Both the position numbers and the translations under genes were made by a program. Positions 34,269 to 44,519 of a DNA stretch of 64,000 nucleotides are shown in pieces. The notes below the pieces were generated by a model. The model saw only the letters and a list, made by a program, of their open reading frames with translations, was not told the DNA's origin and searched no databases. The stretch spans positions 35,020,001 to 35,084,000 of the forward strand of contig CM038908.1 of assembly GCA_021904315.1 (NCBI GenBank). The letters run 5' to 3'. The DNA is from Sphagnum magellanicum. Taxonomy: Eukaryota; Streptophyta; Sphagnopsida; Sphagnales; Sphagnaceae. Position 1 is the stretch's first letter. Each line of letters opens with the position of its first letter.

Positions 34269-36900
34269 AACATAAAATACTACTCTCCCTTTCTCAGTTT
34301 GGCATCTGAAGTTAGGCAGGACTTTTTAGTGTATTGGCCACAGAGGTATTGATGCTGAGCTGTGAAGATCAGCTAACAATTGCAAGTTGTGATCTCTGTA
34401 ATATATGATCTATCCAACTCAAATGAAGGCACCCTTGCTGATGATAGGTTCACAATCATTCTCAGAATATGACTTTTGCCTCATATGAAATCTGGCACAA
34501 AACATATCTGAAACATGCCCCACTTTGCAATTTAGGAAGTTGAATTGGTGTGATTAATGGCAATTTACCTCTTATATATGTAGCTGTTTCCACCAAGTTC
34601 AACCTTAGGATACTCTTTAGTATGTGTCATATCTGTCAACAAGCCCACCCAAAAAATTCTGGATTGTCAAGTACATTTTAAATGTGGCTCAGCCACTAAT
34701 ACAAAATGTGTGATTAACACGGTGAACTTTTTCTATCAATTTGCAAGAGTTGCATTGCACTTTCTTTGAAGGAGGTACTATAGATTGCCTACTCATTGCA
34801 CTGTCTGGTATTGTGATGCCTATCTTTGTTTGGACAAGGTGTGAGGCAACAACTGCACTCAGGGTGTTTCAAATATGGTATTGTGGTGGGGATCTTTGTT
34901 TGTCTACAGGTGCTGAGTCAAGTGCACTTGTGAAAATCTTCTGCATTCTTCATGGTTTAGGTAGGGTGTTTGCCAAGCCTGATCTCTTTCCATATTACCT
35001 ATACAGGTTTTTGTCACTGTTAGTGTCAGAAGACCTGATTTCTTTTACAAAAACCCATGGTGGTTTTTGTTTATGCCCTAAACCCAAATTCCTTCCTTCC
35101 TGCATACTGTGAACACACATCACAGTGTCTGCCTCAGAAATGCATCTGCCAGCAACTTTGATCATACAAGGGACCATGAATGTTAAGCCTGTCATTTGAC
35201 AAGAGCAGGTATGTGAACATTGTGAGTAGGGTTGCCTACTAATTGTACAGGAGACTATTTCCCCGCCATAGATATGACATTCTCCCAGCGGGACTGCCAA
35301 ATTGTATGGCATGTGCAAAAAACAACTCCTGGACAGAAACTGTCTGGGGAACCAGGGAATTTCCGGAAATTTATGAGATAGGTGTTTTTCAAGAGAAAAA
35401 ATGGCTGGCAAAGTTTCAGTAGTCAAGCTTTTGGAACCACAAAAAGTTCTGGGTCTGGAAGTGGCTTTGAAATTAAGACTAAGCTCTTGGTCCTCAGGTG
35501 CTTTTACCTTTGGAGTGGAAAAGAAGGCAAGAGAAGGGATACCAAAACTGCGATGCAGCCAGACATCCTTTGTCCCAAGAACATGAAGCAAGGAGGAAAT
35601 TTTGTCCATCATTCATATCTGGAGGAATTGCCCACTCTGTAGCCACTGGGTTGGAGCTTATTGTATCAACACGAACAACAAATCTTATAATTATCCCGTA
35701 TGTTTTTAATCATAAATATTGAGGGTTCTGACTTGAAACTATACCTCAATAAATTTTAGACTTTTGAATGTATGGTTTTGTATGTGGTTCAAATTGTTTG
35801 TTGCCATTATGACAAGTTAAGGAGCAAATCACCATGTGTGTACTAGTTGGCAATTGACACATAGAACATTGAACTTTGTTCCAACAGTTCAATAACACCA
35901 ATCGAATTTCTGGTAGCACCAAGTCTGTAGCCTTGGTAATGTAATTTGTTGGAATTGATGGTGTTTAGATTTTCAAGAGTTGTGTTTCTACTATGAGTTA
36001 CTCCTACACAAGAGATTTTTCTTTCTACACCCTTCTTTTGGTTACACTATTCTATATAACTCAAGTCTAACATACATTTTGCATTAGGAAATTCTGACCT
36101 TCTCTCACAAGCTATCATGGTCTATCATAATTGTTTCACAACAAAACAATCCTTTCCACATTCAATTTTGGTTTCATAAAAGAAGGTTCCCTTATTATAT
36201 TCCACCAAAAATAAAACATCATACTTTTCCCATTTGCATATGCTCCCATAAATCCCACTAAATCTTAATTGTTCTTGCCAAGCATTTTGGTAAAAAAATT
36301 GTAAAACCCCAATCTTCGATTTTCCAAGGAAGTTCAAACAAGTGAAAAAAAAACTTTCACATAAAGTTTTGCAATATAAAATTCTCTCTTGGAAATTTTC
36401 AAGTTCCCCACATTCAAGCTATGCAACTCTTGAAGTTCCCAAAATAATAAATCTTATTTCCCATTCATTACCAAATCACAAAAAACAAAAATCAGAGTAT
36501 TCTTAAATAAAGAAATATTAAGGTTGTGAAGCAAATTTAAGTTAACTTTCAAACTCCCTAAAGACATCCATCATTTCCAAATGTGCCTCTATTTTGAAAC
36601 ATCTAACTAGTTTCTTATGTCCAACCTAATCTTCAATACACACTAAAGGAATTTTCGAGAACTTCAAACCTAAACATAAGGTTTTGCCATCATCCTCCTA
36701 CACAAAGAAAAACCTTAAATTGTTGAAACTTCAAAAGAAATGTGCTTAGGTTTCCAAAACTTCAACCCTAATAAATCTTGAACTTGTTTTGCTTAAATCC
36801 CCTTTGTTGCACCTTGGTAACCTTCACATTAAATTGCATTCAACAAACAACACACACCCAAAGGCTGAAAATTTACTTCATGAAATATAAACCAACAAAT
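34269..36900. other. Unassigned DNA with one long open frame
   Basis: A minus-strand frame of 205 codons (34995-35612) is longer than expected by chance, but it overlaps an ATG-led plus-strand frame (35401-35586, MAGKVSVVKLLEPQKV). Neither shows a motif I can name. From 35720 onward the sequence is AT-rich and gene-free. Confidence 0.3.
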
Positions 36901-37174
36901 ACATAAAGTAGCACTAACATACATCATTACAAACTCCTTGAAAAAGGACAAACAATGAAAATCACATGCAACAAACAATAAATACAATATAATACAAAGA
37001 AAACATTGACATTATAGATAAGTTCAACTAAACCCTCATGCTTCACATGATCACCAACCAATGAAAGTTTTAACACTTTATGCCCATCTTCATGATGTGT
37101 AGCCCTTCATTCATTAGCTTAAATTTTCATCAAACATATTCCAAATGCAATTTGATACCACACCATCTTTCAAT

Positions 37175-37560
37175 CACTACTAGAAATTGTCATTTGCAAC
37201 CAATCATTAGGCAAAGTTAATTTAGTTGTGATTAAATTAACAAAATGAATTTAACCATGATGGTTAGTTTAGTCATGGTTATTTAGTCAAAATCAATTTG
37301 AACCATGTTTAAATTAACTAAAGTTAATTTAATCATAATTAATTTAGTCATGCTTAATTTAGTTAAATTAGTTAAGCCATGGTTATACTATTGTTAAATA
37401 AATTTAAAATAATTTAAACATGGTTAGTTTTAAAAAAATTAATTGAGTTATAAATAGTTTAATTTTATGATTAGTTTAGCCCTAATTAATTGAACTAAAG
37501 CTAATTCAACCATAGTTAATTTAGTCAAGATTTAATTCAAATTTAAATTTAATTAATATG
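37175..37560 (+). mobile_element. CACTA-like terminus with internal repeat tract
   Basis: Starts CACTACTAGAAATTGTCATT, close to the end sequence of plant CACTA (En/Spm) elements. It passes directly into a TTAATTTAGTCATGGTTA-type repeat tract that matches 19976-20465. No transposase is nearby and the other end was not located. It is likely a fragment of a non-autonomous family that also left the 20 kb relic. Confidence 0.4.
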
Positions 37561-40500
37561 AGTTTTAACTTAAGTTTATCCCATGTTTTGTTACCCATCA
37601 ACTTTTAAATCTAACCCCTTATTTCAAGTTTTGGTTCCTAGTTTCTCTTACTTTATGAATAACCATTTACTAGGTATAAGACTAGGGATAAGAAGGAGAT
37701 ACAAGATGAAACTTGGAGTTATTTTATGAATTTTTTTATTATGTAAACTTCCTTTTGGACAAGTAGAAGTTGTGGAGAAAGGAGGTCGGTGAAAGAATAA
37801 GTTTTTGAATTAATTATGTGAACTTGAACTTAGAACCTTCCAACTAGGATCCTAAGTTCACTTTAATAAAGTGGGAGATTGAGTTTGTTTGAAAATCTTG
37901 TTTAATTACTAATTTTTTTAAAAAAAAAATCTTGTTTTTCTCAAAATTATGATGGTGCTTTTATTTTTTTATAATGAGGATAGAGAGCTTGTAGTGATGC
38001 AGATACTTGCTCACTTTCTAAATTCATTGAACAGCTAGTGATGCAAGAAGAGGAATTTGAAGGAACGAAGGCCCAAAGACAAGGGGAGTTTGATGGTCCT
38101 TTATTCACCCATTGTTTGGAGCGGTATCGTGTTCCCACCAATTTTGCTTGTAGCCAAAGTGGCTATCATCCATCCATAGGAAGATGTAGAAAAAATGACA
38201 ATTATCCTGAGGAAATTTAGCCAAATCTGGCTATAGACCAGGTATGAAGTATGAAAATTTAATCATCCCTTTACATTTTTGGCTACACGCCTATCATTTA
38301 CTAATTATTCCCTTCAAATTTTGCAGTTGAAAACTTCAAAAATCATTTCAATGTCATTGTTTAACTTTTAATTTCGTTTCTTGACAAAAAATTTCCAATA
38401 GTAAAAAGACTTGTCCCCATTCAAATGGTACTTGGGACTTTTTAATAAAATTTTGAGGCTAGGTTTTCTTTTGTGTGAAATTTCGTAGTGCTCAGAAAAT
38501 GTTTTTGAAAAAAAGGAATATTTTCTCACAAGATTCTTATTTTTGAAAAAAAAGTTGTTAGAAAGGAAACAAATTTTGAGTTTGCCACATTTATATTCCC
38601 AATTGCAAATTGTCAAAGTTAACGAAAGCTGTAGAAGCTATTTTTTTTAACAAGTCCTAAAGATTGGTTGCCATTTATTGTTACATTCTTCTTTGCTCAC
38701 CATTGATGGTAAAAAACATAAACTTGAAAAAGATTAGGTTGAGACATTGGACCATTAATCTACCAATTAGATGTGTGCTTTCAAATTTCTTTTTTCTTTG
38801 GGTCATGAGTCATTTTGATAGGCCCATCATATATATAACTGAAACTTTGACAAGGTTTAAAAATAAAAGTTTCTATGTGAAGATCCAACCAAATGAGCTA
38901 AAAACATCCATGAGGCAGGCAGAAAAATTGTGATGATGTAATAGTAGAGAAATGGTAAGATGGTGGAAGAATGATTTATGCAAATTAAAGTACCATATGA
39001 TGGTTCTTCACATGTTCTTACCCCAAAATATTAAGGCTATTACACTTATGAAATCAAGTTATCACCCTAACCTAAGTTCCATTGGATGAGAGCCTTTGAA
39101 GCACTTAACATAGTGTGTCATAGGTTTTTTTTTCCTTGGAGCTTAAGCTATTTTTGTACAAGTTCATGTTATTGTCATAGCTTGAGTTTAACGGGTCATT
39201 AAAGCTTTCGAAACACTCAAAAAATAGGGTGTCTTTATTCTACACCAAATAAAAATGAACAAAGTGATTTTCATAAAAGAGATTTTGTAATTTCAAAGGG
39301 GCACAACTTTGAAAAAATAAACTGGTCACCATCAATACATGACATTGATCAATTATTTCAACTTTCAAGTTAGGGGTTGGATGACCTCCAAATATTTTAC
39401 TTTTTCAAGATTAAGTTGAAATTTTTTTAAAAATAATAACAATAAAAGAATGTTAGAAAAAGCTATGCGTTTTATTTTTTGGGCCTTTATCAAACTAATA
39501 TGATATTCCGGCATCCCATCTTTGTAGCTATGCATGTTTCTTTGAATCATTTACTTATGCAATACTTATTTTATTATAAAAACCTAACTTAATATCATTT
39601 TATTCAAGGTCAAGAAATGGTGTAAAAGGAGTGGCTTTAGCCAAAACATGTCTTCTACCAGTTAGTAAAAAACCCCCATTTTATCAACTAGCTCACTTTC
39701 AATTACATTTTCGATTGCATATGTTTAAAAATTAAAAAATTGTTTGGGGTTACCAAGTAAATTGAACAGTTTACTCTTTTGGTGAACAATTGAAATTAAA
39801 TTTCAATTAAATAGTCTATATAGTTGCATTATAATCAAGATGTTGACTAAGATAACATGGCCTATAGTCATGCGTTTTGAGATGGTGTGTTGATTTATAA
39901 GTCTTGTGTTCAACTACTTTGGTGAATCACAAAATTTGAAAATGGATGATAAATGCTAGTTGGATGGATGAAAAGTAGTTCAAGGGACTAATGTCTTTGT
40001 TGCAACTTTGGTTTGACTATTTATCAACTATATTACACAACAAGTCAACCTTGTAAAGAATGTTTAATTTAATCATAAGTTGATATAATAATTAGTCATT
40101 ATTCATGAATTATAAATACTAATTAATTGATTAATTAACAATAATCATTAATTAATTTAAAATTATCTAATTTTTATTTTTAAATTTTTAAAATAAATAA
40201 TTATTTAATATTTATCAACGAATGATTTGTTAATAAATTTTTTAATTATTAACTAATATTTAATATTTAATTTTTATGAAATAACTAATTCTTCTAAATA
40301 ATTAGTTAGACAAAGTGAAATTTTTGACTTACTATTTAAATAATTAATTATCTGATTATTCCTTATTTAATAATTCTGAAATATCTAATTAGTTTTGAAA
40401 ATTTTCAATAATTTGATAGTTATTTAATCAAGAGTTGTGGTTAATACCTAATGACTATTAAATAGTAAATATTTAGTCAGCCAAAGAATAATAAATAAAA

Positions 40501-40829
40501 ATTCTTCACAATTAAATTGTCTAGTTATTATTAATGATTAATTAAAACTGATTGAATATTAAATTAATAAATTAATAAAAAAAATTATACATATATATTA
40601 CGAATACTTATCACATAATTTAATAAATATTAAATAAGTTAGAAATTAAATAATTTATAGTTAATATTTAGAAATGACCAATTAATTAGTAATTTATTTT
40701 GTTGGATAGTCAATTTAAAACCTAATTATATTATATTTTATTAGTTGATCATTAACAGTTTAAATTGTTTATTTTTAGAGGTGAAATAGAGTTTGAGAAA
40801 AACTTTTCCTCTTTAGCATTTAAGTTGTA
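37561..40829. other. AT-rich gene-free tract
   Basis: No supported gene. The palindrome-bearing repeat has a copy at 38205-38260 (AGCCAAATCTGGCT at 38219-38232). The stretch 40060-40780 is almost pure A/T with TTAATTA words. Confidence 0.6.
38205..38260 (+). repeat. Palindrome-bearing interspersed repeat, copy 2
   Basis: AGGAAATTTAGCCAAATC followed by TGGCTATAGACCAGGTATGAA matches the 4455-4495 block with a few changes. Confidence 0.55.
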
Positions 40830-41100
40830 GTACAGTTTAGCCTCCAGGACTGGTGTGACCCAGCACCCACGAACCGTTGAGGCCCTCCAGTTGGATGAAA
40901 CTCAATTTCACAAACCCGTGCACACTTTTGGAACCCTCAGCTATGGGGGGTCAGCTGGGAACAAGGACTCAATGAAATAAAGCATTTTCATCCTGTCCAG
41001 GCATCATCCATCCATGGTGGGGCATTCCTGAGCGCTAATTCAGTCTGGCCTCAGCCAGGTACAGCCTTTAATTGGTGGCACCTGTTTATTACCTTCCCCC
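40830..41100. other. Small GC-richer island
   Basis: A sharp rise in G+C after an extreme AT tract. No open frame, RNA gene or repeat family is recognisable. It could be a conserved non-coding or insertion-derived segment. Confidence 0.35.
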
Positions 41101-41139
41101 TCTCTCTATAGTGACCAGCTTTGCGTTAGCATATAAGGT

Positions 41140-41395
41140 GCAACTTGGGTATATGGTACTGGTATGAGTACTAGGTATTGAAGAACATACAAGTCGAATG
41201 TATCATATAACCTGAGGCAATACCAGTACCAGAATGGATGGGACCTGAGGTAATACCAGGTACATACCTGCCTTATAAGGGGTCCAATATCAGGCAAAAG
41301 TTGGCATTCGTCCTAATACTGGTACCAGACTGGTATGAAAGTTTTTATTTAAAAAGGTACCCATTACCAATACTTGCCAGGTATGGGAGCCAAAA
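41140..41395. repeat. GGTACTGGTA/TACCAGTACC cluster with inverted repeats
   Basis: TGGTACTGGTAT (41153-41164) has an exact inverted partner ATACCAGTACCA (41220-41231). Further variants (GGTACCAGACTGGTAT, AATACCAGGTAC, GCCAGGTATGG) fill the next 150 bases. The cluster could fold into nested hairpins. It may be the remains of a foldback element. Confidence 0.55.
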
Positions 41396-41459
41396 AAAAA
41401 ACCCCCCATTACAGGACAAGTCTGGTTTCTATTTCTTTTCAAATTGTGAGATAGCTGGA

Positions 41460-41600
41460 ATGGTGATATTCTAAAAGAGGAATTAGCCAGATTTGGCTAC
41501 GTGATACAGGGAAAAGCAGAAAATTTCTGAAACCCGCTATATTTTAGCGATGTGCAAGAGCCTATAATCTAAATGTGGCGATTTCAACCTTTTTTTCCCC
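41460..41600 (+). repeat. Palindrome-bearing interspersed repeat, copy 3
   Basis: AGCCAGATTTGGCT at 41485-41498, preceded by GGAATGGTGATATT and AGAGGAATT and followed by a GTGGCGATTTCAA phrase at 41574 that also occurs at 44493 as CTGGCGATTTCAA. Confidence 0.55.
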
Positions 41601-42614
41601 TCGAAATGTGCCGTATTTGGGGGTCTTTTCCCGCAAAAATCATTTGTAGAAGTCGCAGCTTTGTAGACCGCTGGGCTTGTTACAGTGTGTTTTAACGTCG
41701 ATACCTGTCCAACACGGCACCCACTTCCCCGCATTCAACCCTCTGGCGTCCCCAGATAACCCTGACTACAGATGGGGCACGCACATGATTGTGACGACCA
41801 TGGGTTCTGCCTGCCTGCCTGCTCCTTGAAATCCGCTAGCTGAAATGGAGGCAGGCAGATAAAATGTGCACATGCACACACAGTCTGCCCACCTTTTTAG
41901 CTAGTCCATCTAATTTTCTCTCCCTGCCCTTGGCAAATTGTTAAAAACAATTCCATACATAAGTAGCACCTATCGTAGTAGCTTGTCTCTAAAACGAACC
42001 TTAGGATAAAGCATGCAAGGAGAACCGATTGGGTGGCGCCAACATGCCGCCAAGGGATGTTTCTTATTTTTTGAAGGGGCAGGGGGTTAAATTCCCATTA
42101 AGTTCCCATTGTTCCCAAACTGTTCCTGTCAAATTCCTTTTGTTCCCACTAATAACCCATCAAAAACCTTTTGTTCTCATCAAGTTCTCAAACAATTCTT
42201 ATCAATTTTTTCTTGTTCTCATCAATAACCCATCAAAATCCTTTTGTTTCCATCAAGTTCTCAGTGTTCCCATCAACTTCTTTGTGTTCCCAACCCAACC
42301 CTACATAAACCCACACAAAGCTCAAACTTTGGCATTAAAAGTTTTTTTTGCAGCTTGAAAACATGGCTCTTGAGATGTTTCCATGGTGAGAAAGACCATC
42401 CAAATGTGATTAGAAATAATAATAATTTGAGAAACATGGTGTGTGAGAAAATGGCTATGGAGGATAGGCACAATGTTTTTTTTTTTTTCATTTTTTGAGT
42501 ATTGATATTTTGGCGAAATTTGACCCAAAAATAGCAAAATTAGTAGAATTTACACGAAAAAAAAAATTCAAAACTTTTCTCAATTACTTTGGAAAAAATG
42601 GCGAAATTTCGCCC
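41600..42614. other. Unassigned upstream region with low-complexity runs
   Basis: 42060-42300 contains a TGTTCCCATCAA-like word repeated loosely (CCCATTGTTCCCA, CTCATCAAGTTCTC and so on). At 42600-42613 lies a second palindrome type, GGCGAAATTTCGCC. No gene is supported. Confidence 0.45.
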
Positions 42615-42945
42615 AGAAAATAAAAAGCACTGGACGGCCGCATCAAGAACCAGGCAGGTGGGCACAGTTGAGCACGAAGGTGACGGTGAGCCTCGTGAGA
42701 GACTCGGGCAGAGTGCTAAACGGAGCGCCCCAGTTCCTGGGCAGGCAGGAAGGGGGAGCTACAGTGGCAGACAGACGTCTGCCGGGTGCACCCGAGCAGA
42801 AAGTCGGGATTTTTGGCCTGCCAGGGTTTGTGGAAGATCGCGGGCATATCTGCTTGTCGCGCGGCAGTCTGCCCCGATTCTTCCTTCACGCGCGCGTGCT
42901 AAGAGTCAAGCCCACACTTTGTAACCTTCGTCAGAAGGGGAACTC
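42615..42945 (+). other. GC-rich block upstream of the dirigent-like gene
   Basis: About 330 bases of strongly raised G+C and CpG content in otherwise AT-rich DNA. Plus-strand frames are open in two phases (42589-42924 and 42668-43009), which is expected from high G+C alone. There is no recognisable protein motif. It may be a regulatory CpG-rich block or an insertion; it ends about 460 bases before the gene's start codon. Confidence 0.4.
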
Positions 42946-43080
42946 GTGTTCCTTCTGGTCTCATGAGTTACTTACATTTTTATGGAGTGAGGAGAAATTT
43001 TTTATCTAGACATCTATAGAAGTGCAACTGGCTAGTAATTTTATTCAATAGACTCCAGTAAAAATCCCTACTTGCACTTA

Positions 43081-43409
43081 GCTATATATCTCCTGGCTGT
43101 AATCATTAAGTTTCAAGCAATCTCCTCTCCTCTTCAGCGTCTCCTGTCGCGCTTTTCTTCTTCTCTTTTGAGCTCCTTCGGGTCCCTTCCACAGCTCTGC
43201 AGTAGTTCTACAACTCCTCAGCTTGCTCTGAAGCTCTTTCTTAGCTAGAATTCGTTCATTTTAGACTCCCGTCAATAGACTTTCCAGTACGAGGTCAGCC
43301 TTCATTCAAGTGTTTATAAGCTAATTCATTGAGCTGCCGACAGGTCCTCCTGCACACTGCAGAGGAATTTTATTGTTTCAAGTTTTAAAACTGAAGAGTG
43401 GTTGCTGAC
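43081..43409 (+). promoter_or_regulatory. TATA-like box and pyrimidine-rich leader of the dirigent-like gene
   Basis: GCTATATATCTCC at 43081-43093 is a good TATA box. It is followed by a C/T-rich stretch (43120-43215) typical of plant 5' leaders. The implied leader would be about 300 bases. The transcription start is inferred, not seen. Confidence 0.5.
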
Positions 43410-43955
43410 ATGGTGATGGGGAAGGGAGGGAGTTTGGTGGCTAGTACAGCAGTAGCTGCAATTCTGCTGATCGTGTGTATCAGCAGTACGCCGGGAGTGA
43501 GTGCAACAACCTATACATTCTTTGTGCATGACTCCATCTTGGTGCCCAATGCTACTGCCACACTGGTAGCCGGACCCGGAGGCGACTTGACCAAGCTGCA
43601 GAAGGGTGTGATCATTGTGACAGACACCGTCATCACCACAACTGCCGACCCGAACTCCGCTCCGTTAGGGAAGTTTGAGGGACTGTACATCCTCGATGGA
43701 AGTGTCAAATATCGCATTGAAGCCACTATCATCATCGACTTTCCTTTGGATTTGGTTGAAAGCACTTTCGAGGTCTTGGGACAACGCACATCGTTCAACG
43801 CAACAGACGACAGGACGCTTGCAGTTGTTGCAGGCACCGGCTTCTTCCAGGGCCAAACAGGATTTGCCTCCGTCCAGACGGTATCCCAAAAGCTGTATGG
43901 CGACAGCGGTGCACAGATTAACACACAGCAGTGGATACTGGCTGTGGGCAAGTAG
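43410..43955 (+). CDS. Secreted dirigent-like protein
   Basis: Intronless, 181 aa from ATG 43410; a GTG four codons earlier is in frame but unlikely, and a second ATG is two codons on. Residues about 1-32 form a signal peptide ending PGVSA. The mature part shows the dirigent beta-barrel pattern: TFFVHDS, GVIIVTDTV, PLGKFEGLYI and TLAVVAGTGFFQGQTGFA. Two possible N-glycosylation sites (NAT) are present. Dirigent proteins act in the cell wall or apoplast; classical members guide stereoselective coupling of phenoxy radicals in lignan formation. Length is usual for the family (about 180-190). The sequence is divergent, so substrate and stereochemistry cannot be inferred. It is likely functional: no breaks, a plausible promoter and a poly(A) signal. 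Confidence 0.88.
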   Translation: MVMGKGGSLVASTAVAAILLIVCISSTPGVSATTYTFFVHDSILVPNATATLVAGPGGDLTKLQKGVIIVTDTVITTTADPNSAPLGKFEGLYILDGSVKYRIEATIIIDFPLDLVESTFEVLGQRTSFNATDDRTLAVVAGTGFFQGQTGFASVQTVSQKLYGDSGAQINTQQWILAVGK

Positions 43956-44030
43956 AAATTTCTGTGCAGTACAATACTAGTACTGTGTCCAAGAGTACTT
44001 ATGACAAGAAATGTTGTAAGCCTCTCCTGT

Positions 44031-44052
44031 CTAGACTCTTGCGTGAGTCTAG
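44031..44052 (+). other. 3' UTR hairpin of the dirigent-like gene
   Basis: CTAGACTC and GAGTCTAG form a perfect 8-bp stem around a 6-base loop, 75 bases after the stop. It may stabilise the transcript, or be chance. Confidence 0.5.
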
Positions 44053-44230
44053 TACTGCCTCTTTTGGCAGCAGCAGCTGAGATGATCTTTAAGTCTCACG
44101 CTCAATACTAGTCGACATATCCAGAACACAGAATTCATGTCACATATATTTGTGGAAGAACTGTACTGGGGAGTGAATTACTTTGCAAGATATCTCAAGT
44201 TGATGGTTTTTTGGGTGATGAGCAGATTTT

Positions 44231-44236
44231 AATAAA
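44231..44236 (+). terminator. Poly(A) signal AATAAA of the dirigent-like gene
   Basis: AATAAA lies 276 bases past the stop codon, within the usual range for plant 3' ends. No closer canonical signal is seen. Confidence 0.5.
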
Positions 44237-44384
44237 GAGTTGATCTGAAATTGATCTGATTGAGTATGTATATATATGTGTTTGTTGTTTTTTTGTTTCT
44301 TTTTTTTCAGTTTTGTGATGCAGTTCAACTTTGAAGAACGGGGTTTTTTTTTCCAGTTTAGTGACGTAAGTGGAGTGGTGATCA

Positions 44385-44515
44385 CCTCACAAGAGGACTT
44401 ACCCAAATTTCGCTGAATCTGAGAGATGAAGTAGAAGTTTTTGGAACCCTGTAATATATGTTGACAGAAATACTTGAACTGATAGTGTAAATCTGGCGAT
44501 TTCAATTTCTTTTCA
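44385..44515 (+). repeat. Palindrome-bearing interspersed repeat, copy 4 (diverged)
   Basis: TACCCAAATTTCGCTGAATC at 44400 is a degenerate form of the palindrome, with the same lead-in (GTGATCACCTCACAAGAGGA) and the same downstream CTGGCGATTTCAA phrase as copy 3. Copies 3 and 4 flank the dirigent-like gene in direct orientation. Confidence 0.45.
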
Positions 44516-44519
44516 ATAA

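Noticed and set aside
34995..35612. A 205-codon minus-strand open frame as a gene
   Set aside because: It overlaps an opposite ATG-led frame, has no recognisable domain, no promoter or poly(A) support, and a low-complexity-free stretch can stay open by chance. It is only mentioned within an unassigned region.
43511..43951. 146-codon minus-strand frame opposite the dirigent-like gene
   Set aside because: Antisense shadow; the plus strand has the signal peptide and dirigent motifs.
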